From Lachnotalea sp041821265 (GTDB lineage Bacteria > Bacillota > Clostridia > Lachnospirales > Lachnospiraceae): a DNA stretch of 64,000 nt. Within the stretch, counting starts at the first letter, position 1; the number at the start of each line of letters is the position of its first letter. The notes under the pieces are model-generated. The model was not told the origin of the DNA and did no database searches. It saw only the letters and a program-made list of their open reading frames with translations. The position numbers and the translations under genes are program-made. This document shows positions 52,667-61,023 of this stretch, one piece after another. Where the stretch lies: positions 14,158 to 78,157 of the forward strand of contig JBGUEQ010000019.1 in NCBI GenBank assembly GCA_041821265.1, given 5' to 3'.

Positions 52667-53968
52667 TCAACAATAATTATTAAACATTAAGCCGCTATAC
52701 ATTGATGTAGCATAAGCATTGGAATAGGAATTATCAATATTAGGATATGTTACAATGGTCTTTGTAATATATGCCATAGGGTTTAATGAAATGCTATCAA
52801 CTTTTCTACTTAAAGGATTCTTAAAAGTTCTAAAAGATGCAAAAGTCCCATTTCCTGCTTCTTCATCATCAATAGCCTTATTTAATGAAATTTCATCAAT
52901 GGCTATCGAGCTGTCTTTTTGAACAATAAGTCCCATTGAATCAAGTTCACTTTTATAGCATTGAGAGATACTGCCTATATCCGCTAATAATTTAGTGCTC
53001 ATCTTAAAAGAAGAGGTATCATCATTTGCAAGGTTAATTATATCATTATAGGATGTTACAAAATCTGAAATTTTCTTATAAGTAGAGGTCTTATCATTTT
53101 TAAAACTAACATTAACGGTTTCTCCGTTTTCAGTAGTGCGATGTAAGTTAAATTCAAAAGTCTTATTGACGGTAAAAACATTAGAAGATGAAGTGCGTGG
53201 TAATCCATTTATTGTAAATTTTGAGTCAGTTGGTAAATTGGCTATTTGATCTAGTCCCAAATAGTGCACAGAACCTGAAGCGTTACTTGTATTATTATCG
53301 GTTATCTGAAAAATTATATCACTAAAATAGCTAGAACCAGTAGCGGTTGAGGTAAGAACTAGCCGCTGTTTCTCGTCGGTATCATTAGATTCAATGGAAG
53401 AAAATATTCCAATATCTGCGCGATTAAGCATATTGGATACTTTTTCTAATACATCGGCATTTGTTTCTTTATCTTTTACTAGAAATTGAAACTCATAATT
53501 GGTGTTTAAAATAGTTATATTAAAGGAATAAGTGTTGCTAGATAAATTACGACTATTTTTATACAAAAAATTTCCCTTGTTAATTTGGGGGGAAGCTAAT
53601 TCACTTACTTCAACATCAAAGCTAGGAGTATTATCAATTTCGGTTTCGCTTCCAATAAAATCCACGGTAAGAATTTCTTCATTGCTAGAGGTAGGAATTT
53701 TATCGTTGAACATTTTGGCGGTATCTTCATCTTCATTTTCAGAAATTTCAGTAATAATATTTTTGAGTGAACGAGCATGTTCTTTAATATCGATTAAGCT
53801 ATTTTGCAAATCATCAGATAAATTTATAATATAAAGCGGTGACTCCTTGTTTAACTTAACAATTGCGTTATATATATTTTTTAATTCACTTCTTTTATGA
53901 GTATCATATCTATTTGCTGATTTAGGCGTGTTGGAATTCAAATAATAATTATAGAAATTGTAAAGCAT
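52667..53968 (-). CDS. Divergent FliD-like protein
   Basis: A 433-residue protein. The N-terminal 100 residues are novel and lack the SGLDTDSII motif of true FliD. From about 100 the sequence follows FliD D2/D3 style strands (FDVEVSELASPQINKGNFLY, YSFNITILNTNYEFQFLVKD, RLVLTSTATGSSYFSDIIFQ) and FliD C-terminal elements (ISDFVTSYNDIINLANDDTS, LLADIGSISQCYKSELDSMG). The end lacks the usual long coiled coil. The start is ATG 53968 with AAAGGAGG 8 nt upstream; the ATG at 53986 precedes that Shine-Dalgarno. It is the only minus-strand gene of the flagellar region. It may be an alternative cap or an adhesin on the filament. Confidence 0.7.
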   Translation of the reverse strand: MLYNFYNYYLNSNTPKSANRYDTHKRSELKNIYNAIVKLNKESPLYIINLSDDLQNSLIDIKEHARSLKNIITEISENEDEDTAKMFNDKIPTSSNEEILTVDFIGSETEIDNTPSFDVEVSELASPQINKGNFLYKNSRNLSSNTYSFNITILNTNYEFQFLVKDKETNADVLEKVSNMLNRADIGIFSSIESNDTDEKQRLVLTSTATGSSYFSDIIFQITDNNTSNASGSVHYLGLDQIANLPTDSKFTINGLPRTSSSNVFTVNKTFEFNLHRTTENGETVNVSFKNDKTSTYKKISDFVTSYNDIINLANDDTSSFKMSTKLLADIGSISQCYKSELDSMGLIVQKDSSIAIDEISLNKAIDDEEAGNGTFASFRTFKNPLSRKVDSISLNPMAYITKTIVTYPNIDNSYSNAYATSMYSGLMFNNYC

Positions 53969-54503
53969 AAAAGAGCCTCCTTTCATTCTAGCAATTAATA
54001 ATACAAGACGAGCAGTCTATGGTTTGATATTTGATAAATAAATACGTTATGCTTCATTTAATCGATATTAAGAAAAACAACTTATGGATGTATTATAATA
54101 TATTTTAGAAAACTTGTCATCTAGTAATGCAGTAATATAACAAATATTTTAGAATTATTTTCTAACCTAAGGTAATGCAAGCTGTTTAAGAGAAAAAAGT
54201 AGCAATAATAAAACGATAGATGCAAGAAATCTAGTGAAACAGGGGTTCTGTACTAATTCATTGTTATGAAAATGCAAGCTTAATGGAATGTTATAGCGAG
54301 AACATGAAAAAGTATATTGAAAAATGTATTGAAAAATATAAAGCAACGTGTTAAAATAACAAAACAGTTTGACTGAAAAGTATTGACGATATGGTGCAAT
54401 TATGATATATTAGACTAGCGTGGAAGTAGGTCTTTTTTTTATGCCTAAAAATCAGTGCTTTAAATTAGCAGTGAAATATTTTTAATAAGCGGAGGTGGAA
54501 GTT
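53969..54503. other. 535-bp divergent intergenic region
   Basis: No gene is seen. The right part holds the rpmG promoter (listed separately). The left part should hold the promoter of the minus-strand FliD paralogue, but I could not identify a convincing sigma-D site there. Confidence 0.5.
54383..54411 (+). promoter_or_regulatory. Sigma-A promoter for rpmG-secE-nusG
   Basis: TTGACG at 54383-54388, a 17-nt spacer, TATATT at 54406-54411. Confidence 0.65.
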
Positions 54504-54653
54504 GTGCGCGTAAAGATAACATTGGCATGTACAGAGTGTAAGCAGCGTAATTACAACATGACAAAGGATAAGAAATCTCATCCAGACAGAATGGAAACAA
54601 AAAAATACTGTAAGTTCTGTAAGACACACACATTACACAAAGAAACAAAATAA
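54504..54653 (+). CDS. rpmG: 50S ribosomal protein L33
   Basis: A 49-residue protein MRVKITLACTECKQRNYNMT..., ending KKYCKFCKTHTLHKETK. The four cysteines (two CxxC) make it the zinc-binding form of L33. The start is GTG 54504, with GGAGGTGG 6 nt upstream. It is in the usual order rpmG-secE-nusG. It is short, so gene callers with a length cutoff would miss it. Confidence 0.96.
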   Translation: MRVKITLACTECKQRNYNMTKDKKSHPDRMETKKYCKFCKTHTLHKETK

Positions 54654-54680
54654 TTTAGTATAGCTAAAGGAGTGAATGAA

Positions 54681-54887
54681 ATGGGAGAAAATGCAAACGC
54701 AGACAAAGCCCCAAAGAAAGACTGGTACAAAGGCCTTAAAGCAGAATTCTATAAGATAATTTGGCCAGATAAAAAATCACTTGTAAGACAGTCAACAGCT
54801 GTCATAGTTATATCAATTATTTTGGGATTGATTATTTCATTACTTGATGCAATAATCAAATACGGTGTTGATTTCCTGGTAAAATAA
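54681..54887 (+). CDS. secE: Preprotein translocase subunit SecE
   Basis: A 68-residue single-span protein with an amphipathic helix WYKGLKAEFYKIIWPDKKSL (about 14-33) and one transmembrane helix (about 38-60). The KIIWP motif is diagnostic. It stabilises SecY in the Sec channel. The start is ATG 54681 with AAAGGAG 8 nt upstream; a GTG at 54672 overlaps the Shine-Dalgarno. A 7-bp hairpin (AATAGCG/CGCTATT) follows the stop without a T-tract. Confidence 0.94.
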   Translation: MGENANADKAPKKDWYKGLKAEFYKIIWPDKKSLVRQSTAVIVISIILGLIISLLDAIIKYGVDFLVK

Positions 54888-54941
54888 TAGCGTTTTTACG
54901 CTATTATAGGAAAAGAATCTTATTAAGGCAAAGGTGATTTT

Positions 54942-55457
54942 ATGTCAGAAACAAATTGGTATGTTGTGCATACCTATTCAGGTTATGAAAACAAAGTAAA
55001 GGCCAACATTGAAAAAACAATTGAAAACAGACATCTTGAAGATCAGATTTTAGAAGTAAGAGTTCCGATGCAAGACGTTGTCGAGATTAAGAATGGTGCT
55101 AAAAAGAACGTTCAAAAGAAGATGTTTCCAGGGTATGTACTTATCAATATGGTGATGAATGATGACACTTGGTATGTTGTAAGAAACACTAGAGGTGTCA
55201 CAGGATTCGTAGGCCCCGGATCTAAACCTGTACCACTTACTGAATCTGAGATGAAACCATTAGGAATCAAATCTGAGGAGTTAATTGTAGACTTTATTGA
55301 AGGTGACAGCATTGTTGTTACTGGAGGTGTGTGGAAGGATACAGTTGGTATAATTCAGGCTATGAATCCGCATAAACAGATTGTTATAATCAACGTTGAC
55401 TTATTTGGTCGTGAAACGCCAGTAGAAATAAGTTTCACAGAAGTTAAGAGAATGTAA
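54942..55457 (+). CDS. nusG: Transcription elongation/antitermination factor NusG
   Basis: A 171-residue protein with the NGN domain (NWYVVHTYSGYENKVKANIE at about 4-23, MFPGYVLINMVMNDDTWYVV, RNTRGVTGFVG) and a C-terminal KOW domain (VVTGGVWKDTVGIIQAMNPH). It binds the RNA polymerase clamp and couples to the ribosome. AAAGGTG lies upstream. rplK follows after a 106-nt leader with an L1-site mimic, so read-through from this promoter is likely. Confidence 0.96.
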   Translation: MSETNWYVVHTYSGYENKVKANIEKTIENRHLEDQILEVRVPMQDVVEIKNGAKKNVQKKMFPGYVLINMVMNDDTWYVVRNTRGVTGFVGPGSKPVPLTESEMKPLGIKSEELIVDFIEGDSIVVTGGVWKDTVGIIQAMNPHKQIVIINVDLFGRETPVEISFTEVKRM

Positions 55458-55460
55458 TGA

Positions 55461-55488
55461 GTGGGAGGGAATCCCCCGCAAATACCAC
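55461..55488 (+). promoter_or_regulatory. L1-binding leader element before rplK
   Basis: GTGGGAGGG and CCCCCG form a stem flanked by GTGG/CCAC, with the internal asymmetry AAATACCAC. This resembles the L1 site of 23S rRNA (helix 76, GUGG...AAAUACCAC). L1 is known to repress the L11-L1 operon by binding such a mimic. Confidence 0.65.
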
Positions 55489-55563
55489 AACACTTTCAAA
55501 GTTGAGTTGTTAAATAAATGTATTTTAGCAGCCAAACTTGAATAGATTTTAGGAGGTGCCAAT

Positions 55564-55989
55564 ATGGCAAAAAAAGTAACAGGTTATATTAAATTACAAA
55601 TTCCTGCTGGTAAGGCTACACCAGCTCCACCAGTTGGACCGGCATTAGGACAGCATGGTGTAAATATTGTTCAGTTTACAAAAGAATTTAATGCAAAAAC
55701 AGCAGATCAGGGAGATTTAATTATTCCCGTTGTAATCACTGTATATGCAGATAGAAGCTTTAGTTTTATTACTAAAACTCCTCCAGCGCCAGTATTATTG
55801 AAAAAAGCTTGTAACATTAAATCAGGATCAAGTGTTCCTAACAAGACTAAAGTTGCTACAATTACGAAAGCAGAAGTTCAGAAAATCGCAGAGCTTAAAA
55901 TGCCTGATTTAAATGCAACAAGTATTGAATCAGCAATGAGCATGATCGAAGGAACAGCTCGTTCGATGGGAATCACTGTAGTAGAATAG
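55564..55989 (+). CDS. rplK: 50S ribosomal protein L11
   Basis: A 141-residue protein: VTGYIKLQIPAGKATPAPPV at 4-23, GPALGQHGVNIVQFTKEFNA, and C-terminal LKMPDLNATSIESAMSMIEG TA-type end. It forms the GTPase-associated centre with 23S rRNA, and is needed for RelA sensing in other species. TTAGGAGGTG lies upstream. It is of typical length without anomalies. Confidence 0.97.
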   Translation: MAKKVTGYIKLQIPAGKATPAPPVGPALGQHGVNIVQFTKEFNAKTADQGDLIIPVVITVYADRSFSFITKTPPAPVLLKKACNIKSGSSVPNKTKVATITKAEVQKIAELKMPDLNATSIESAMSMIEGTARSMGITVVE

Positions 55990-56112
55990 GAATATAACAC
56001 GTTGTGAAGTGTTTTCATAATAGTGTGAAGGTCATCCTAAACCTTTGCAAAAGACAAGCATAGCAAGTCAGAGCAAGGTGGGTGTTGTAAACTTTATTGA
56101 CAATATAGAATC

Positions 56113-56141
56113 GTGGGAGGGTTAACTCCCGATAATACCAC
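56113..56141 (+). promoter_or_regulatory. Second L1-binding leader element, before rplA
   Basis: GTGGGAGGG (56113-56121) and CTCCCG (56126-56131), then ATAATACCAC. It has the same architecture as the element before rplK. It ends 15 nt before the rplA start, so L1 could block its own translation locally. Confidence 0.65.
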
Positions 56142-56156
56142 TAGGAGGTTATTTGA

Positions 56157-56849
56157 ATGAAAAGAGGAAAAAGATACGTAGAGGCTGCTAAATTAGTAGA
56201 CCGCACAAGTCTTTATGAAACAGCAGAAGCAATAACAGTAGTAAAGAAATCTGCTGGAGCAAAATTTGATGAAACAATCGAAGCTCATATTAGAACTGGT
56301 TGTGATGGACGTCACGCTGACCAACAAATCCGTGGAGCAGTTGTACTACCACACGGAACAGGAAAAGAAGTAAAGGTTTTAGTATTCGCTAAAGGCGATA
56401 AAGCTGCAGAAGCACAAGCTGCTGGAGCAGAATTTGTTGGAGGAGAAGAATTAATTCCAAAGATTCAGAATGAAGGTTGGTTTGGTTTTGACGTTGTAGT
56501 TGCTACACCAGATATGATGGGTGTTGTTGGTCGTTTAGGACGTGTTCTTGGACCTAAAGGATTAATGCCAAATCCAAAAGCTGGTACAGTTACTATGGAC
56601 GTAACAAAAGCTGTTAACGACATCAAAGCAGGTAAAGTTGAGTATAGATTAGATAAAACTAATATTATCCACGTGCCAATAGGAAAAGCTTCTTTCACAG
56701 AAGAACAATTAGCGGACAACTTCCAAGCGCTTCTTGATGCAATTATAAAAGTTAAACCAAGTACAATAAAGGGACAGTACCTTAAGAGTGTTACTGTAAC
56801 TGCTACAATGGGACCTGGTGTAAGAGTTAGCACTGCTAAATTAGTATAA
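56157..56849 (+). CDS. rplA: 50S ribosomal protein L1
   Basis: A 230-residue protein: MKRGKRYVEAAKLVDRTSLY at the start, FDETIEAHIRTGCDGRHADQ, VVATPDMMGVVGRLGRVLGP and KGLMPNPKAGTVT, KVEYRLDKTNIIHVPIGKAS. It forms the mobile L1 stalk and represses its own operon. AGGAGG lies 8 nt upstream. In most Firmicutes rplJ-rplL come next; here the operon ends at a strong terminator. Confidence 0.97.
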   Translation: MKRGKRYVEAAKLVDRTSLYETAEAITVVKKSAGAKFDETIEAHIRTGCDGRHADQQIRGAVVLPHGTGKEVKVLVFAKGDKAAEAQAAGAEFVGGEELIPKIQNEGWFGFDVVVATPDMMGVVGRLGRVLGPKGLMPNPKAGTVTMDVTKAVNDIKAGKVEYRLDKTNIIHVPIGKASFTEEQLADNFQALLDAIIKVKPSTIKGQYLKSVTVTATMGPGVRVSTAKLV

Positions 56850-56903
56850 ATAGAATGATGGAATGTATGCCTGGCATAAATTCATTATGAAGTTTAATAG
56901 ATA

Positions 56904-56961
56904 CTTAATAGAAAAGGATATTGTAATCAATAAATTGATTACAATATCCTTTTCTATTAAG
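56904..56961 (+). terminator. Perfect 27-bp-arm terminator after rplA
   Basis: Arms 56904-56930 and 56935-56961 are perfectly complementary over 27 bp around a TAAA loop; each contains GATATTGTAATC or its complement. The repeat copy B starts 1-2 nt after it. Confidence 0.85.
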
Positions 56962-56962
56962 T

Positions 56963-57110
56963 GGTATCAGGTGTCAAAAGGTATTTTGACACCTGATACC
57001 TACGGATTGTTATGCACTTTGTGCTCCCGCAATCCTAAAAACATTCGAAATGCGCCCTGTTCAGGCTACTTTCTCATGTTTTGCGGGTCCCAAAGTCATG
57101 CTGTTTCATG
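56963..57110 (-). repeat. Structured interspersed repeat, copy B
   Basis: The reverse-complement partner of the repeat at 10425-10594. The core 56970-57100 matches with 6 differences. It has a complete terminal palindrome GGTATCAGGTGTCAAAA (56963-56979) with its complement to 57000, the middle stem GGATTG (57004-57009) with CAATCC (57030-57035), and GCAC-TTT-GTGC. It lacks the long outer hairpin seen in copy A; instead the outer side ends in AAGCAGACACTTT, which also occurs in the 35-bp repeat at 18.7 kb. Confidence 0.85.
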
Positions 57111-57152
57111 TAAGCAGACACTTTGTTAAGCTTTTTGATAACAGATAGTATA

Positions 57153-59222
57153 TTAGTTATTAAAAAATGGTTGATCAATTTTATTGTAAACTATAAAGGT
57201 TAAATCCCCAGTGGTAGCTTTATCATTTTCAAAAAGGCATCCATTTGGATAAATATCAAAATTACCAGTGTTATAGGATTGAAAGGTAAGAAAATGAACA
57301 TCACTTACTATGTTTGGCAATATTTTAATCGTGTATTCCTTATTTTCGGTAGGTGTTATTGTGTTAAATTCAATGAGATAATAATCTTTATCAAAAGCCC
57401 AAGAACCAATAATATCAGATTCATATAAAATATCATTATTACTATTAAGAAGTTCGAATTTATAGGCAGAGCAATTATCGTTTCCTAAGGTATTTCTAAC
57501 TTTGATGCCGATTGTGTTAAAAGCCCTCTGCGTTGTAAAAGTTTGACACAACACTGTATTCTCGAGAAGTGGCTGGTTTGTGTCTGGTTCCGCTAAATCC
57601 TGCTTCATAGCATACTCGTAATGTGTATATGGTATAGTGGTAAGCTTGCTTCCTACATATATAATACAAAAAGTAGCCATTGCTGTGCTTGAAGCTAAAA
57701 TCAAAGCTCTGATTTTAGGTTTCTTAATTGAATTAAAGTGTTGAAAACATATATGAAAGCCATCAGCGGCAAGAACCAGTATGGAACAAGAAAAGGAAAT
57801 GCTATATACTTCTCCGGCTTCCCAAAAAAGATGAAATATAATACCACCTAACAGATTGAGAGCCACTATGTATAAAAAATTATTAGGTTTTTTATACAGT
57901 AATGAAATAATGCTTATTATAAGCAATAAAAAAATCATAAAGTGATATACATAGCAGTAGGTAACAAGTATGTCATTGTTACTTCCTGAAATTAAATCAT
58001 TTTTTATACCATAATTAGTTGTCATACTAATGTTATCAATAAAGTCATCAGTTCCATCGCTCCAAGTGATTGCTAGCTTCTTTTTCCAGAGCTTAATTAA
58101 TCCGTTAATACCCAGATTATTGATGCGCTGAGCAATTACCTCTTCAGTTGCTTTTGTTTTTTCGGATTTTGTGACAAAGCATTCGGTATAAGCATCATCC
58201 GCGGCATTGTATCCCCCTGTCCCTTGTAGCCCGAGCATAATCCAGTGGGTAGCAGGATATCCACTATCTGAATAATCAAAGTTAACATATTGCTTTTCGA
58301 TTAAATGATAGCCAGTAAATCCAAGAAATATAGCTATCATAAAGGACATAAACGGATAAATCGATTTTTTGGAAAGACGTTTTAGATTTAATAATAGATA
58401 GATTAAAATGGCAATAGGTATAATACTTACAGTAGCACGAATTTTAAATCCAACAACAATTAGCAGACCAGTTAAAAATGCATATAATAATCGCTTCTTT
58501 CCGTTATTACTTTCTTGTATACAACATACAAAAAAGTAAATTGCTCCTGTTGAAAAAGCCATAGAAAACGTATGGGTATAATAAAATGGAGCAATAAGAT
58601 AAGTAAGAGGATTGAAAAAGCATATAATTAAAAATAGAATTCCGATTTTCTGGTTCTTAACTTGTTTTATAAATTGAAAAGAAAAAAATAAAGCGATATC
58701 AATCATGAAAGCATTAATCAATTGTACAAAAAGCATATAGTAGTTACAATCCAAACTAAATAATTTGGGTAGTTTAAGTAGAAGACATGTAGTGATACAC
58801 ATGGGAATATTAATCGGATATTTTGCAAAATAGCCAGAGGAATAGGTCGGTGAAATAGTTCCTCCATCAAGCAAAGAAATAGCTTCATCAAATACTTTTA
58901 AAGTATCATATCGAAGAGAAGCTTTCATTTTTATAATAAATATAGATTGAAGAATGAATATAAGAAATAATATAATATATGGAAAGAACTTATTCCTATC
59001 AAACTTATATTTATAAAATAAAAGAGTTAGAGAATATAAAATTACAAATAAAAACAAAGAGCAAAATATAATGAAGCAAGGGACTTTATATCCATAGAGG
59101 AATGTTGTAAAAAAGTCCACATTATCTAAGTTAATAGACATAAAGGAAATACTAGTTGTCAGCACAGTTAATAATGCAAGAGATAAAATATAAAGTGCAT
59201 GACTGAGTTTATTATTATTCAT
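57153..59222 (-). CDS. Large membrane GT-C type glycosyltransferase
   Basis: A 689-residue protein with about 12 transmembrane segments up to about residue 530 and a C-terminal extracytoplasmic beta-rich domain (about 545-685: LLENTVLCQTFTTQRAFNTI, FELLNSNNDILYESDIIGSW). The first external loop has RYDTLKVFDEAISLLDGG, in the position of the GT-C acidic motif. It resembles PMT/ArnT-like lipid-linked sugar transferases, but the donor and acceptor are unknown. GGAGGATT lies 7 nt upstream. It is co-directional with the next GT-C gene (18 nt apart), so the pair forms a two-gene unit. Confidence 0.7.
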   Translation of the reverse strand: MNNNKLSHALYILSLALLTVLTTSISFMSINLDNVDFFTTFLYGYKVPCFIIFCSLFLFVILYSLTLLFYKYKFDRNKFFPYIILFLIFILQSIFIIKMKASLRYDTLKVFDEAISLLDGGTISPTYSSGYFAKYPINIPMCITTCLLLKLPKLFSLDCNYYMLFVQLINAFMIDIALFFSFQFIKQVKNQKIGILFLIICFFNPLTYLIAPFYYTHTFSMAFSTGAIYFFVCCIQESNNGKKRLLYAFLTGLLIVVGFKIRATVSIIPIAILIYLLLNLKRLSKKSIYPFMSFMIAIFLGFTGYHLIEKQYVNFDYSDSGYPATHWIMLGLQGTGGYNAADDAYTECFVTKSEKTKATEEVIAQRINNLGINGLIKLWKKKLAITWSDGTDDFIDNISMTTNYGIKNDLISGSNNDILVTYCYVYHFMIFLLLIISIISLLYKKPNNFLYIVALNLLGGIIFHLFWEAGEVYSISFSCSILVLAADGFHICFQHFNSIKKPKIRALILASSTAMATFCIIYVGSKLTTIPYTHYEYAMKQDLAEPDTNQPLLENTVLCQTFTTQRAFNTIGIKVRNTLGNDNCSAYKFELLNSNNDILYESDIIGSWAFDKDYYLIEFNTITPTENKEYTIKILPNIVSDVHFLTFQSYNTGNFDIYPNGCLFENDKATTGDLTFIVYNKIDQPFFNN

Positions 59223-59240
59223 GGTAAAGAATCCTCCAAA

Positions 59241-60845
59241 TTAATTTGTGTAATAGGCTACAGAGTAATTACCGTAGGTATCGCATTGAAAATTTTTATC
59301 AGTAAAATCGTTCAAATCATTGTTATCAATAATATAAACGTAATTGTTATCAAGAGTATTTGTATCATATCCAAATACAAAACGGTCAAAAGATATTGGC
59401 GTAAAGTCATATGGTAGATTTGGATCATATGATACCGTTGATAAATAATTGGTTACTGGAATTTGCGTAGCAAAAAGTATATTAGAATAAAATATATCAC
59501 TATTAATGCATATGATTGAGTCTGTTTTTGAAAGAGCAGCAGCTACGGTTTCTTCCACTCCATATTGAAAAGGTTCTTTAATTTCCGAATTGTAGGAAGT
59601 AAAGTAAAAAGAAAGAAAGACAATAAAACTAAAAGTATAAGCTAATATGACAAAAGGATATATTGCTTTTTTGAAGAAGGAAGATGCAGTGATAATACCT
59701 TGTATACAACAGATAACAAGTGGGATATGAATCATATTAATTTTATTTACATTTATATTGCTAATCAAAATGGCAAAAACGATACTTACCATAATATTAA
59801 TAAAAATAAAAAGTAAGGGATTGTATGTGCGATTTTTAATGTTTACGATACTTGTTTTTGCGAGAGAGCATAACCCTATTATGATAAAGATGATGCTGAA
59901 CTTATAATATAAGCCAAATCGTGGAGTGGAATTCCAAATTAATTGATCGTTTTGAGTAGTGAAGAGGGTGAAAAAATTGTGAATACCTACCTTGATATTT
60001 TGCAATGAAATTTCGCCACCTCGATATTCTAATAATTTAGGGATTGAAAATATACCAGTTTTAATTTCGGGTAGGGTGCCATTGTTTATTAAAATAAATA
60101 ATAACAAAGGCAATGCAATTAGAAATAAAAGAACCAATGCAATAGAAAAAAACTTGTCCCACTTAAATTGATTACAGTAAATACTATATATTAATTGTAG
60201 TATAAGAATAGCTGGAACTGCAATCCAAAGTGGTGCGTAGGCATAAAGGGATAAACCATACAAAATGGCAGACAAAATATAAAATTTAGAATTTTCAATG
60301 CCTTTTATCCAGAAGAAAAGTCCAAATAATAGAAAAGCAGGCGCAATATTTGATTCAAGTCCCCAATGCGCGAGCATAATATGCCAAGGTGCGATTGCGA
60401 AAATAAAAAGACCCAAGAGAGCCTTGTATTTGTTGTGAAAAAGCTTGTCTAATAAAAAATAAAACACAATTAATGAAATACATGAAAAGAAAGCTTGTGG
60501 AATACGGATTGCAAATGCAGTTAAATGATTTCCTGTTAACAATAAAAAGGGAATAGTTAGATAACTATATAAAACGTTCATACCACTTCCCCAAGATATG
60601 AAGTATACTGGATTAGTATATCCGTGCGAATCAAACCCATAATTTAAAAGCGAGTAAGCTTCATATCCTGCATAAGCTTCATCTTGATTAAGACCAACAG
60701 GAAGATTGCCTAGATTATATAAACGTGCAAAAAATCCTATAAAATAAACAAAGCACAATATAAACTTGAAATGCGTTGCTATAAAATCAGTGAACTTTAA
60801 AAATAAATTATTTTTAGTATTCGAAATGAAATTGGATTGATTCAT
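59241..60845 (-). CDS. ArnT/PMT-family (GT39/83-like) membrane glycosyltransferase
   Basis: A 534-residue protein with about 12 transmembrane segments. The first periplasmic loop carries the GT-C acidic signature: GNLPVGLNQDEAYAGYEAYS (about 46-65), DE being the likely catalytic/metal pair, followed by GYTNPVYFISWGSGMNVLYS. The short C-terminal extracytoplasmic part is about 80 residues. Such enzymes use polyprenyl-phosphate sugars to modify cell-wall polymers or proteins. The start is ATG 60845 with AAGGAGAT 6 nt upstream; the upstream in-frame ATGs lack one. It is divergent from the 61.0-kb gene. Confidence 0.78.
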   Translation of the reverse strand: MNQSNFISNTKNNLFLKFTDFIATHFKFILCFVYFIGFFARLYNLGNLPVGLNQDEAYAGYEAYSLLNYGFDSHGYTNPVYFISWGSGMNVLYSYLTIPFLLLTGNHLTAFAIRIPQAFFSCISLIVFYFLLDKLFHNKYKALLGLFIFAIAPWHIMLAHWGLESNIAPAFLLFGLFFWIKGIENSKFYILSAILYGLSLYAYAPLWIAVPAILILQLIYSIYCNQFKWDKFFSIALVLLFLIALPLLLFILINNGTLPEIKTGIFSIPKLLEYRGGEISLQNIKVGIHNFFTLFTTQNDQLIWNSTPRFGLYYKFSIIFIIIGLCSLAKTSIVNIKNRTYNPLLFIFINIMVSIVFAILISNINVNKINMIHIPLVICCIQGIITASSFFKKAIYPFVILAYTFSFIVFLSFYFTSYNSEIKEPFQYGVEETVAAALSKTDSIICINSDIFYSNILFATQIPVTNYLSTVSYDPNLPYDFTPISFDRFVFGYDTNTLDNNYVYIIDNNDLNDFTDKNFQCDTYGNYSVAYYTN

Positions 60846-60915
60846 TATAAATCTCCTTCTATTAAAATGCATACATATAAGGTATAATATCACAAAAAGC
60901 TTTACGTTAGTCGAA

Positions 60916-60957
60916 TGTAATATAAAGTTATGATAATTGTAATATAAACTTATGAAT
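60916..60957. repeat. 22-bp-period direct repeat between divergent glycosyltransferase genes
   Basis: TGTAATATAAAGTTATGA (60916-60933) and TGTAATATAAACTTATGA (60938-60955) are direct repeats differing at one position, exactly 22 bp apart (two helical turns). They may be an operator for a dimeric regulator serving both directions. Confidence 0.5.
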
Positions 60958-61023
60958 TGTGTTGTATAATATTAAGATTATGATTTAGTATAGAGATTTA
61001 GAATAATATTAGCGGAGGTTTCT

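Noticed and set aside
54412..54503. A tRNA gene in front of rpmG-secE-nusG
   Set aside because: Such an arrangement exists in other clostridia, but no T-arm GTTCGA-type motif or acceptor stem is found here.
54886..54908. Terminator between secE and nusG
   Set aside because: The 7-bp stem AATAGCG/CGCTATT lacks a T-tract, and nusG needs the same transcript.
56863..57129. An 88-codon open frame after rplA
   Set aside because: It crosses the 27-bp-arm terminator and repeat copy B; no Shine-Dalgarno and no protein-like composition.
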